In this document: in pieces, positions 1 through 6,930 of the stretch
How positions within the stretch are numbered: the stretch's first letter is position 1
Layout of the letters: the number at the start of each line of letters is the position of its first letter
Source: Clostridiales bacterium
GTDB taxonomy: Bacteria > Bacillota > Clostridia > Christensenellales > Aristaeellaceae
NCBI GenBank assembly: GCA_012522875.1
Contig: JAAYJP010000079.1
Coordinates: 1-10,467 of the forward strand
DNA length: 10,467 bases
Direction of reading: 5' to 3'
Program-made: the position numbers and the translations under genes
The notes under the pieces: model-generated
The model's input: the letters and a program-made list of their open reading frames with translations, nothing else
Told to the model about the DNA's origin: nothing
Database searches by the model: none

Positions 1-843
1 ATGGCTGCTGAAGCCTCTGGATTCGGCTGCAAATTGGATTTTTACAGCGATAATTTGCCTGTTGTGCACCCCGTTTTTCCCTCGGCCGATGAGGCGGAAG
101 GCGTAGAGACCCTGCGGATACCCAATCCGCGGGTGAATGGCCTTATGCCGTTTGTCCTCAGCCTGCAACGGGAGGCAAGGCCGCATATCAATGCAGTCGG
201 TGAAACAGTCAGGATGGTCTGCACAAGAGGGCCATTGACAATCGGATCCTACCTGTTTGGGGTCAGCGAATTTTTGACACTTTCAATGATTGATCCTGAT
301 AGGATGCACAAACTGCTTGCGCTGACCACAACACTCTGCAAACAATGGCTGGAAGCCCAACTGGAAGCGGTGGGGACTGCGGAATCAATTATGGTTTTGG
401 ATGACATATGCGGAATGCTTTCACCCGACGGCTATCTTGAGTTTGCACATCCCTATATAAAAGACATCTTTGGCCAGTATCCTGAAATGCTCCATTTCTT
501 CCACAATGACATGGACACTACCGTGTGTGTTCCACATCTTGCTCAGGCAGGTGTTGATGTATTCAACTGTACACATAAGCACAGTTTGTCAAAAATCCGC
601 AAGCTTGCAGGGAATGATATTGTTTTGATGGGCAATCTGCGGCCAATGTCATTGGTAAATGATACGCCGGAAATGGTGTCAAAACGAACACGGGATTTGC
701 TGCGCGAATATGAAAAAGGGAATGGCTCACGCAGAAAATTACTGTTCTCCATGGGCGGAGGCATGCCAATGGGTGCGGGAAAGGCACAGATAGACGCGGC
801 ATACAGCACATTGTCTGATTGGAACAGACGCTCAATCGGATAA
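1..843 (+). CDS. Uroporphyrinogen decarboxylase (URO-D) fold family protein, 5' end cut by window
   Basis: The 280 visible residues match the central and C-terminal parts of the URO-D superfamily (HemE, and the MtaA-type methylcobamide methyltransferases). Landmarks are the GPLTIGSYLFG segment (77-87), the DDICGMLSP strand (134-142), the MGNLRP segment (210-215) and the glycine-rich C-terminal SMGGGMP (250-256). Family members usually have about 340-380 residues, and the first 60-80 are missing, so the ATG at base 1 is probably an internal methionine at the window edge. It is unlikely to be HemE. The HxC zinc motif of the methyltransferases is replaced by H168-N169-D170, and the later cysteine position falls in a Gly-Gly-Gly run, so classical zinc-thiol methyl transfer also looks unlikely. 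The substrate is unknown. It lies 249 bases upstream of the hexuronate genes on the same strand and could share their transcript. It is A+T-richer than the right half of the window. Confidence 0.8.
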   Translation: MAAEASGFGCKLDFYSDNLPVVHPVFPSADEAEGVETLRIPNPRVNGLMPFVLSLQREARPHINAVGETVRMVCTRGPLTIGSYLFGVSEFLTLSMIDPDRMHKLLALTTTLCKQWLEAQLEAVGTAESIMVLDDICGMLSPDGYLEFAHPYIKDIFGQYPEMLHFFHNDMDTTVCVPHLAQAGVDVFNCTHKHSLSKIRKLAGNDIVLMGNLRPMSLVNDTPEMVSKRTRDLLREYEKGNGSRRKLLFSMGGGMPMGAGKAQIDAAYSTLSDWNRRSIG

Positions 844-845
844 TT

Positions 846-924
846 GCGGGGGATTTACCGATTGATGCGAATATGTGCAAAGGGAAAGGGAACTGACCTC
901 GCTTTCCCGCAAAAAGAAATCCCC
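846..924 (+). repeat. Nested inverted repeats in the intergenic region after the URO-D-like gene
   Basis: The 249-base gap 844-1092 holds two nested perfect inverted repeats: outer GGGGATTT (849-856) with AAATCCCC (917-924), and inner GGGAAAG (882-888) with CTTTCCC (902-908). A competing pairing is also possible, GCGGG (846-850) with CCCGC (906-910), which would exclude both others in part. No U-tract follows, so it is not a standard intrinsic terminator. It may be an mRNA-end structure or a cis-regulatory leader element. The rest of the gap shows no promoter I trust. Confidence 0.4.
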
Positions 925-1092
925 AGCTGATGGGAAAATAAGAAAACGGGCGAGAGACGATTGTGGGTTCCTTTTGACTGTTTGGAAATTCGTCAAGTCA
1001 TGGTTTCGATAAACTCGGCTGGTTGTATTTGCCAGTGGCCATTAGCCGGAACCCAGAGTTTTTCAAGGGGTACCGAAATACAGGAGAAGTTC

Positions 1093-1926
1093 ATGAAATT
1101 ACCTTTTCAACTGGATCTTGACGGCCGAATTGCCGTTGTCACCGGAGGCAGCGGGGTGCTGTGTTCAGGATTTGCCCGTGCCCTGGCTGCCTGCGGTGCC
1201 AAAGTAGTTATCTTGAGCCGAACCCTTGAAAACGGGGAGCGAATTGCCCGTGAAATCGGTGGGAATGTCATGGCGGTTTCAGCGGATGTGCTGTCCAAAC
1301 AATCCCTGGAAGAAGCTCAGGACAGGATCCAGCAAAAGTGGGGCACGGCTTCCATCCTCATCAATGGTGCAGGGGGCAATGACCCGCTGGCTACCACGGA
1401 TGACGAGCAGTTTGAGGCCGCCAAAGCGTCAGTGAAGGATTTTTTCAAGCTGGATTATGAAGGCATCCGGTTTGTGTTTGACTTGAATTTTATGGGTACC
1501 CTGCTGCCCACTCAGGTCTTTGCACGGCAGATGGTGGGCAAGCACGGGGCATGCATTGTCAACATTTCATCCATGGGCGCTTACCTTCCCCTGACCAAGG
1601 TGATGGCATATTCCGGCGCTAAAGCTGCCATTAACAATTTCACGCAGTGGCTGGCCACATATTTTGCCAGGAGCGGTATCCGGGTCAACGCCATTGCCCC
1701 GGGCTTTTTTGTGGGAGAACAGAACTACAGCCTGCTGTTTGATCAAGACGGCAAGCCGACCCCCCGAACCGAAAAGATACTGGCATCAACGCCCATGGGT
1801 CGCTTCGGAGAGGCGGGGGAGTTGATTGGCACCTTGCTCTATCTCGTGTCTCCTGAGGCGGCTGGCTTTGTTACTGGGGTGGTCATCCCGGTGGACGGGG
1901 GATATTCCGCATTTTCCGGGGTTTGA
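1093..1926 (+). CDS. uxuB: SDR-family oxidoreductase, probable D-mannonate oxidoreductase (fructuronate reductase, UxuB type)
   Basis: This 277-residue classical short-chain dehydrogenase probably interconverts D-fructuronate and D-mannonate with NAD(P)H in the cytosol. Visible motifs are the Rossmann glycine-rich TGGSGVLCSG (17-26), NGAG (91-94), N132, the catalytic Ser160 and the YxxxK pair Tyr173/Lys177, followed by PG (203-204) and the C-terminal VDGGYSA. The residues inserted after NGAG and the FFVGEQN segment resemble the SDR-type UxuB of Bacillus rather than sugar-alcohol dehydrogenases. The start is the ATG preceded by AGGAGAAG (1082-1089). The frame stays open upstream to a TTG at 961, but that extension has no ribosome site and does not resemble the family. 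It is followed after 29 bases by the kinase gene, which suggests one operon. UxaC on the opposite strand would supply its substrate. An alternative is another aldonate/ketoaldonate reductase such as a gluconate dehydrogenase; the SDR assignment itself is secure. Confidence 0.82.
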   Translation: MKLPFQLDLDGRIAVVTGGSGVLCSGFARALAACGAKVVILSRTLENGERIAREIGGNVMAVSADVLSKQSLEEAQDRIQQKWGTASILINGAGGNDPLATTDDEQFEAAKASVKDFFKLDYEGIRFVFDLNFMGTLLPTQVFARQMVGKHGACIVNISSMGAYLPLTKVMAYSGAKAAINNFTQWLATYFARSGIRVNAIAPGFFVGEQNYSLLFDQDGKPTPRTEKILASTPMGRFGEAGELIGTLLYLVSPEAAGFVTGVVIPVDGGYSAFSGV

Positions 1927-1955
1927 GCAAAGAATGAGCGAACGGGGTGTATGGG

Positions 1956-3008
1956 ATGTATGATTTGATAACTGCCACAAGCATGGGGGTGCGTATCACG
2001 CCGCCAGACCGGCAGCCTGTGGGCACTGGAAATGCGTATGTGATGTACTCCACCAGCGCAGAGAGCAATGTATTGAATGTATCCGCCTCCCTGGGGCTGA
2101 AAACCAAGGCATTGACGGCTTTTGTCAAGGGCAGTCCCATCGCCGCATTCATCAGGCGGGACCTGGCCAGGCGCGGCATTCAGAGTGAAGGCCCGGAGAT
2201 TGATCAGGGCGGCCCCTGGGGGCACCGGCATCAGTTCAACATTGCTGATTCCGGCTTTGGGCCGCGCGGGCCGCGGGTTTATAACGATCGGGCGGGGGAA
2301 GTGGGCAGGCTGCTCAGCGCAACGCATTTCGACCTTGACCGGATTTTCGGACAGGACGGTGCCAGAATGATCCACTTCTCTGGGCTTTTTGCTGCTTTGT
2401 CTCCGGAAACAGCGGAATTCTGTTTGATCCTGGCGGAGAAGGCCAAGGCCCAGGGCACCCGCATCAGCTTTGACCTGAATTTCCGGGCTTCCTTTTGGAA
2501 GGACAGGGAGAAAGAACTTCGGGAAGCTTTTCACCGCATTGCCTCAGTGTCTGATGTGTTGATTGGCAATGAAGAAGACTACCAGCTGGCTTTGGGAATA
2601 GAAGGCCCGCGGGCAGGCGGGCAGGACATCCATGCTCAGACGGAAGAGTTCAAAGATATGATAGTGGAGGCTGCCAAAGCCTACCCCGGGGTGCAGGTAT
2701 TTGCCACTACCCTCAGGGAGGCGCTCAACGCAAACGAACATATGTGGGGCGCGATCCTGTATATGGAGGGTCAATGGCACCTTGCGCAGCCCCGCAAGAT
2801 TCAGGTACTGGACCGTATCGGCGGCGGGGATGGCTTCGTAGGGGGCTTACTGTATGGCTTGCTGAAAGGCTGGGATGGGCAGAGGTGCGTGCAGTTCGGC
2901 TGGGCAACCGGCGCCATGGCAGTGACCATGCTGGAAGATTATGCTTCTCCGGCAGACGAGCAGCAGGTCTGGAGCATTTGGCAGGGCAATGCACGGGTAT
3001 TACGGTGA
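1956..3008 (+). CDS. PfkB-family sugar kinase, probable 2-keto-3-deoxygluconate kinase (KdgK-like)
   Basis: This 350-residue ribokinase/PfkB-family kinase would phosphorylate 2-keto-3-deoxygluconate to its 6-phosphate, the step before KDPG aldolase. The C-terminal signature is clear: DRIGGGDGFVGG (286-297), with G289-G291 forming the anion hole and D292 as catalytic base. DLNFRASFW (173-181) and GNEEDY (204-209) match substrate and nucleotide regions of KDG kinases, and the TTLRE segment (251-255) recalls the Thermotoga-type enzyme. The N-terminal PfkB signature is altered: where most members have a Gly-Gly pair before ANVA, this one reads STSAESNVL (32-40). ATG 1956 is chosen because ACGGGG (1942-1947) lies 8 bases upstream and the protein then begins MYDLIT; GTG 1947 in the same frame is possible. 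It follows the SDR gene by 29 bases. Kinase family is certain; the KDG substrate is inferred from motifs and from the neighbouring uxaC and uxuB-type genes. Confidence 0.85.
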   Translation: MYDLITATSMGVRITPPDRQPVGTGNAYVMYSTSAESNVLNVSASLGLKTKALTAFVKGSPIAAFIRRDLARRGIQSEGPEIDQGGPWGHRHQFNIADSGFGPRGPRVYNDRAGEVGRLLSATHFDLDRIFGQDGARMIHFSGLFAALSPETAEFCLILAEKAKAQGTRISFDLNFRASFWKDREKELREAFHRIASVSDVLIGNEEDYQLALGIEGPRAGGQDIHAQTEEFKDMIVEAAKAYPGVQVFATTLREALNANEHMWGAILYMEGQWHLAQPRKIQVLDRIGGGDGFVGGLLYGLLKGWDGQRCVQFGWATGAMAVTMLEDYASPADEQQVWSIWQGNARVLR

Positions 3009-3166
3009 AAAGGGTAGCAGAGGAAATAAAAAATGCAGATATCGGTCTGGAAGGCCTGGCTGGAATGGGTGAAAATTCAGCCATAAATATGGAGAGCAAG
3101 GGCCTTTTCCATAGCAGTGCCGGAGTTACCGGCAGGGACACCGCCGCAGGCACATATAATGCTTGA
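3005..3166 (+). CDS. Possible small coupled ORF (53 residues) between kinase and LarA-like gene
   Basis: A GTG at 3005 overlaps the kinase stop (GTGA) and opens a 53-residue frame ending 8 bases inside the predicted start of the LarA-like gene. Its composition is protein-like (mixed Lys, Glu, Ala, Gly), unlike the Arg/Pro-rich shadow frames elsewhere, and overlaps at both ends would permit translational coupling. There is no strong Shine-Dalgarno site and I recognise no family. It could be a leader peptide, a relic, or just the untranslated spacer of about 150 bases between the two genes, which is the default view. Confidence 0.18.
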   Translation: MKRVAEEIKNADIGLEGLAGMGENSAINMESKGLFHSSAGVTGRDTAAGTYNA

Positions 3167-4454
3167 ACACGCCATGAATACGCTGTCCCTTGTGGGGCAG
3201 GATGAGCAAGGGATCAGCGACGAAGCCATAGAGCAAGCCCTTCATCATGCCCTGAAACCCATCATGGAAACACTCTGCCATGTACTGCTGGTGCCCCCTG
3301 ACTATACAAGGCTGCACTCCAACGCGGGCTTGATTACCCGGTTGCTCTATCAAATGCTGAGCCCCTTCTGTCAGGTAGATATCCTGCCTGCCCTTGGAAC
3401 GCATCAGGCAGTGAGCCCTTTCCAGTGGCAAGCCATGTTTGGCGACATCCCGTATAAACGGATGATTGTCCACCGTTGGCGGGAGGATGTTGTGCCAATC
3501 GGACAGGTGCCGGGAAGCTTTGTAGCGGAAGTATCCGATGGGCTGGCAACTGCGGCTGTTGGTATTGAAATCAACAAACAGCTGCTGGACCCGAAGTATG
3601 ACCTGGTGCTGTCCATCGGCCAGGTTGTACCCCACGAGGTCATCGGAATGGCCAATCACAGCAAAAACATCTTCGTGGGTTGTGGCGGCCCCGCCATTAT
3701 CAATGCCACGCATATGCTGGGGGCTGTGTACGGCATGGAAAGAATCATGGGGAAAGACCACAGCCCCGCGCGTAAGGTGCTGGACTATGCGGCTGAACAC
3801 CTGATTCAGAATATGCCACTGAACTATATCCTGACTGTCACTGACGCGCCTGAGGGTATTATTCGCACCCGCGGGCTGTTTATTGGGCCTCAGCGGCGAT
3901 TCTTTGAAGAGGCTGTTCACCTGGCCCGGAAGACAAACCTGATCCTGCTGAACCGGCCGATCAAGAAAGCGGTGGTATACCTGGATGAGATGTCGTTCCA
4001 GTCCACCTGGCTGGGGAACAAGGCCATTTACCGCACCCGAATGGCCATGGCGAGTGGGGGAGAACTCGTCATCCTGGCCCCGGGTATCGACAAATTCGGG
4101 GAAGACCCGGCCATGGATGCCCTGATTCGAAAATACGGCTATCGTGGGCGGGACTACATACTAGGGATGGGGGAAAGCCAGAAGGACCTGCGGGACAACC
4201 TGTCCGCTGCCGCCCACTTGATTCATGGCAGCAGCGAGGGCCGCTTTGCCATAACCTACTGCACGCGGTACCTGAACAGGGAAGAAGTGGAAGGGGTTGG
4301 CTATCAGTACCTGCCTTATGAAGACGCGACGGAACGGTATCCGCCCCAACGCCTGCGAGCTGGCTGGCAGCAGGCGGCTGACGGAGAGGAAATCTTCTAC
4401 ATTCCTAACCCCGCCTTGGGATTGTGGATGGAAAAGTCCCGGCTGACGGACTGA
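3159..4454 (+). CDS. LarA-like nickel-pincer-dependent 2-hydroxyacid racemase/epimerase (DUF2088 family)
   Basis: This protein of about 431 residues is close in length to Lactobacillus plantarum LarA. It carries the four residues LarA uses with its nickel-pincer nucleotide (NPN) cofactor. GTH gives H82, PHEV gives H159, SKN gives K169 (the lysine that covalently anchors the cofactor) and ATHML gives H185. The spacings 159-169-185 equal those of LarA H174-K184-H200. The family inverts the hydroxyl-bearing C2 of 2-hydroxyacids by hydride transfer. No lar cofactor genes (larB, larC, larE) are in the window. Location among uronate genes argues for an aldonate substrate such as mannonate rather than lactate, but this is inference. 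Start: ATG 3159 has a weak GCAGG 8 bases upstream; GTG 3117 and ATG 3174 are in frame, and as I recall homologues begin near 3174. About 150 bases separate it from the kinase gene. A hairpin terminator follows its stop. Confidence 0.8.
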   Translation: MLEHAMNTLSLVGQDEQGISDEAIEQALHHALKPIMETLCHVLLVPPDYTRLHSNAGLITRLLYQMLSPFCQVDILPALGTHQAVSPFQWQAMFGDIPYKRMIVHRWREDVVPIGQVPGSFVAEVSDGLATAAVGIEINKQLLDPKYDLVLSIGQVVPHEVIGMANHSKNIFVGCGGPAIINATHMLGAVYGMERIMGKDHSPARKVLDYAAEHLIQNMPLNYILTVTDAPEGIIRTRGLFIGPQRRFFEEAVHLARKTNLILLNRPIKKAVVYLDEMSFQSTWLGNKAIYRTRMAMASGGELVILAPGIDKFGEDPAMDALIRKYGYRGRDYILGMGESQKDLRDNLSAAAHLIHGSSEGRFAITYCTRYLNREEVEGVGYQYLPYEDATERYPPQRLRAGWQQAADGEEIFYIPNPALGLWMEKSRLTD

Positions 4455-4466
4455 CTCGCAACACAT

Positions 4467-4501
4467 AAAACGCTGAGCAGGCTTGCTGGCATCAGCGTTT
4501 T
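4467..4501. terminator. Bidirectional intrinsic terminator between the LarA-like gene and uxaC
   Basis: A perfect 10-base inverted repeat, AAAACGCTGA (4467-4476) with TCAGCGTTTT (4492-4501), encloses a 15-base loop in which CAG/CTG can extend the structure. The A and T ends give a U-tract on either strand, and the plus strand continues T-rich (TATATATT). It lies 12 bases after the plus-strand stop and 17 bases after the minus-strand uxaC stop, so it can serve both convergent transcripts. Confidence 0.88.
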
Positions 4502-4518
4502 ATATATTCCGGCATTTG

Positions 4519-5922
4519 TTATTGCTGTTCAGGCAGGAAGTATCGTTTTGCATTGTGATAACAGATATCTTCTATCAAATGGCCGAGGGTATCCATGTCC
4601 CGCGGATATTCGCCCTTATCTACCCATTGCCCGATAATATTGCACAAAATTCTTCGGAAATATTCGTGCCGGGTGAAGGACAGCAGGCTGCGGGAGTCAG
4701 TGAGCATGCCGATAAAATGACCCAGGGCTGAGAAATTGGCAAGGTTAATGATATGCTCTGTCATGCCGGTTATGGAGTCATTGAACCACCAGGCGCTTCC
4801 GTGCTGGAGTTTCCCCGGGCATTCACCGGTCTGGAAACATCCGATGATGGCATCCAGTTGCGCGTTGTCCTGGGGGTTGAGGGAGTACAGAATGGTTTTA
4901 GGCAGACCACCGTCTTTTTCTATTGTGCCCAGTAAACCGGCCAGATTTTTGCCGCTATCGGCCTTGCCCCAGATGGCGTCAAAGCCAGTATCCGGCCCCA
5001 GCGCATCAAAAGCCGCCGGGTTACAGTTTCGGATTGCACCAAAGTGCAGTTGCATCACCATGCCGCGCTGCCTGTACTGGCTTGCCAGGAAGCACAGCAG
5101 GTTGGTTTTGAGAGCGTCCGCTTCCTTTTGGGCAACTGCCTGACCAATCAGAGCTTTTTGAAAGATTGCATCTGCATCCAAACTTTCTTCAAATATGACA
5201 TAGTCCAACCCATGGTCTGCCGTCCTGCAGCCCAACCGGCAAAAAGCATCCAGCCGCGCCGTGAGCGCTTGTTTCAGTTTGTCCAGTGAACTGATGACTA
5301 TTTTTGATGAATCAGACAGTTTCCGCAGGTAATCCGGAAAACCGGGCAAATTTATGCCCAGGGCTTTGTCCGGCCGGAAGGCCGGAAAAACCTGACAGCT
5401 CAGGCTCTCATCCGCCTGAAGCAGCTGATGCCAGCGCAGGTCGTCGGCAGGGTCATCAGTGGTGCAGATCACCTCAACATTGGATTGTTCAATGATCCTG
5501 CGGGGAGACATACTGGACATCTTCTGGTTTGCTTTTTTCCAAATTTCCTGGTAGGTTCTGGGACCCAGGGGAAGGTCAATGCCGAAATACCGCTGCAGTT
5601 CAAGGTGGGCCCAATGGTATAGCGGGTTACCGATCAGGCGTGGAAGAATGTTTGCCCACTGCTGAAACTTCTCATCAGGATCAGCATCCCCGGTGATGTA
5701 TTGTTCAGCTACGCCGCAGGAACGCATAGCCCGCCATTTGTAATGATCGCCCTGGAACCATAGGTCACTGAGGTTATCAAAGGGCTTGTCTTCATAGATT
5801 TGCCGGGGATCGATGTGGCAATGGTAATCAATGATGGGCATCTTTGCAGCGTGCTGGTGATACAGCGTTTCTGCGGTCTGGCTATCAAGCAGGAAATCCC
5901 CCTGAAGAAACCTCTTGTTCAT
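4519..5922 (-). CDS. uxaC: Glucuronate isomerase (uronate isomerase)
   Basis: UxaC isomerises D-glucuronate to D-fructuronate and D-galacturonate to D-tagaturonate, the first cytosolic step of hexuronate catabolism. The 467-residue product has the usual family length (about 465-471) and belongs to the amidohydrolase superfamily. The N-terminal metal-binding HxH is H34/H36 in IDYHCHIDP. Other family segments are DNLSDLWFQGDHYKWRAMR (49-67), TTDDPADDL in the middle and the C-terminal CYHNAKRYF. Two adjacent ATG codons occur (5925 and 5922). AAGGAG lies only 2 bases from the first but 5 from the second, so 5922 is preferred. The frame stays open further upstream to 6006, but that extension follows no ribosome site. 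The gene converges on the LarA-like gene and would feed fructuronate to the SDR. Its separate orientation implies its own promoter. Confidence 0.96.
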   Translation of the reverse strand: MNKRFLQGDFLLDSQTAETLYHQHAAKMPIIDYHCHIDPRQIYEDKPFDNLSDLWFQGDHYKWRAMRSCGVAEQYITGDADPDEKFQQWANILPRLIGNPLYHWAHLELQRYFGIDLPLGPRTYQEIWKKANQKMSSMSPRRIIEQSNVEVICTTDDPADDLRWHQLLQADESLSCQVFPAFRPDKALGINLPGFPDYLRKLSDSSKIVISSLDKLKQALTARLDAFCRLGCRTADHGLDYVIFEESLDADAIFQKALIGQAVAQKEADALKTNLLCFLASQYRQRGMVMQLHFGAIRNCNPAAFDALGPDTGFDAIWGKADSGKNLAGLLGTIEKDGGLPKTILYSLNPQDNAQLDAIIGCFQTGECPGKLQHGSAWWFNDSITGMTEHIINLANFSALGHFIGMLTDSRSLLSFTRHEYFRRILCNIIGQWVDKGEYPRDMDTLGHLIEDICYHNAKRYFLPEQQ

Positions 5923-5947
5923 CATTGCTCCTTTTGATAGTTTAATG

Positions 5948-5975
5948 TATGTACTGCCTGAACGCCCAGTGTCCA
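5948..5975 (-). promoter_or_regulatory. Candidate uxaC promoter
   Basis: On the minus strand, TGGACA (5975-5970; 5 of 6 to TTGACA) lies 16 bases from TACATA (5953-5948), a weak -10 with 3 of 6 matches. It would start transcription about 15-20 bases before the uxaC start codon region. The -35 is good and the -10 poor, so activation or another promoter is possible. Confidence 0.3.
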
Positions 5976-6154
5976 CAGGGTAAATCGCCAAAGGAAGAAA
6001 AACCAATCACGGCTTATCATGTTGGCATCCTTTGCCAGGCAGGCAACAGGATCCCCGGGTAACTTTCTTCCAAATAACGCACTGAGGCTTTCATCAGGGT
6101 AACGCCGCATCCGCTACGATATCAACCCAGCAGGTTTGCCCGCTCCTTATTCTA

Positions 6155-6194
6155 TGAGAAAAATAATCATGATTGCGAAAAACATCTTTTCTCA
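6155..6194. repeat. Inverted repeat with internal 10-base palindrome, upstream of uxaC / downstream of msrC
   Basis: TGAGAAAA (6155-6162) pairs perfectly with TTTTCTCA (6187-6194). Inside the loop sits the perfect palindrome AATCATGATT (6165-6174). It lies about 75 bases after the msrC stop and about 230 before the uxaC start. It could act as a weak terminator for msrC or as an operator-like site; the stem is A+T-rich, which makes a strong terminator unlikely. Confidence 0.4.
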
Positions 6195-6266
6195 CTGTTG
6201 GGGCATGTGGAGATTTTCCTGGGACCTGGCATTGTCTTGATGGATTGCACTATAGGAAGCACGTTA

Positions 6267-6770
6267 TTATATGCAAAGATGATTCCAGTGTTGCCCCGAG
6301 AGAAACAGCCCCATCAATTTTTCGAGTCCCTGACGGTCTTCTTCATCAAAACGGGATAAACTGGGACTGTCGATATCCAGCACACCAAAGACGACGCCTT
6401 GGTTGCTGATTGGGATGACAATTTCTGACCTGGATTCACTGTCACAGGCGATATGGCCGGGAAACAGACGAACGTCATCAACGATGATTGGCCGGTTCTC
6501 TGCGGCAGCCATCCCGCAGACGCCCTTGCCCAGGGGAATGTGAACACAGGCTGGTTTTCCCTGAAAGGGACCCAGCAGAAGGCTGTCCCCCTTCATGAGG
6601 TAAAATCCGGTCCAGTTGATATCAGACAATGCGCTGTAAATCAATGCGGTGGCGTTGCATAAATTCGGCAGGAGGTACGCCTCCCCTTCCACGAGGGTAC
6701 CAAGTTGTTTTTGGAGAAGCGCGTACATTTCCTGCTTATTGGCAGGGTACATTCCTTCCAGTTGATTCAT
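6267..6770 (-). CDS. msrC: Free methionine-(R)-sulfoxide reductase (fRMsr, GAF domain)
   Basis: This cytosolic enzyme reduces free L-methionine-(R)-sulfoxide to methionine, using thioredoxin-type electron donors, as part of oxidative-damage repair. The 167-residue product is a single GAF domain. NWTGFYL (52-58), HIPLGKGVCG (77-86) and the FGVLDIDSP stretch (128-136) are family hallmarks. Three cysteines, C75, C85 and C109, have spacings of 10 and 24, identical to E. coli C84, C94 and C118, so the catalytic and resolving residues are all present and the protein is not a sensory GAF domain. The ATG is preceded by GAGG seven bases upstream. It seems to be a single-gene unit, separated by long gaps from leuS and uxaC, with no link to sugar metabolism. 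Confidence 0.95.
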   Translation of the reverse strand: MNQLEGMYPANKQEMYALLQKQLGTLVEGEAYLLPNLCNATALIYSALSDINWTGFYLMKGDSLLLGPFQGKPACVHIPLGKGVCGMAAAENRPIIVDDVRLFPGHIACDSESRSEIVIPISNQGVVFGVLDIDSPSLSRFDEEDRQGLEKLMGLFLSGQHWNHLCI

Positions 6771-6787
6771 TATCGTTCCTCACATCA

Positions 6788-6796
6788 ATCATAACA
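6788..6796 (-). promoter_or_regulatory. Candidate extended -10 promoter for msrC
   Basis: The minus strand reads TGTTATGAT here: TATGAT is 5 of 6 to TATAAT and is preceded by the TGn of an extended -10. No good -35 lies 16-18 bases further upstream. It would give a leader of roughly 10 bases before the msrC start. Confidence 0.33.
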
Positions 6797-6930
6797 TCAA
6801 ATACTTGCGGTGGGTGGGCAGTATTTCAGATAGGGCTGTCATCCTGTCACCCAAACATTTCTGCCTTCCATGCCCTGCACCAATCCCCCAGTCATTGTAC
6901 CAGTCGGTGATCCAGTAATGACCGTAAATC

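Larger units (their letters stand above)
5923..6266. other. Intergenic region between uxaC and msrC
   Basis: These 344 bases hold no gene I can support. Contents seen are the uxaC ribosome site (AAGGAG, minus strand), a weak candidate promoter, a small hairpin TGGCA (6023-6027) with TGCCA (6033-6037), and the inverted-repeat block at 6155-6194. A 62-codon minus-strand frame (6110-5922) ends on the uxaC start codon but has no family resemblance. Confidence 0.6.

Noticed and set aside
961..1092. In-frame N-terminal extension of the SDR from a TTG codon.
   Set aside because: There is no ribosome site at 961, whereas ATG 1093 has AGGAGAAG and gives the standard SDR N-terminus.
1839..2534. 231-codon minus-strand open frame over the SDR end and kinase.
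   Set aside because: It crosses two well-supported genes on the other strand and shows no domain.
3126..3920. 264-codon minus-strand open frame over the LarA-like gene.
   Set aside because: The plus strand carries the full set of LarA catalytic residues; this frame is a shadow with no motif.
5922..6110. 62-codon minus-strand frame whose stop overlaps the uxaC start.
   Set aside because: It has no ribosome site and no family resemblance. The overlap arises from the ATGATG at the uxaC start and may be chance.
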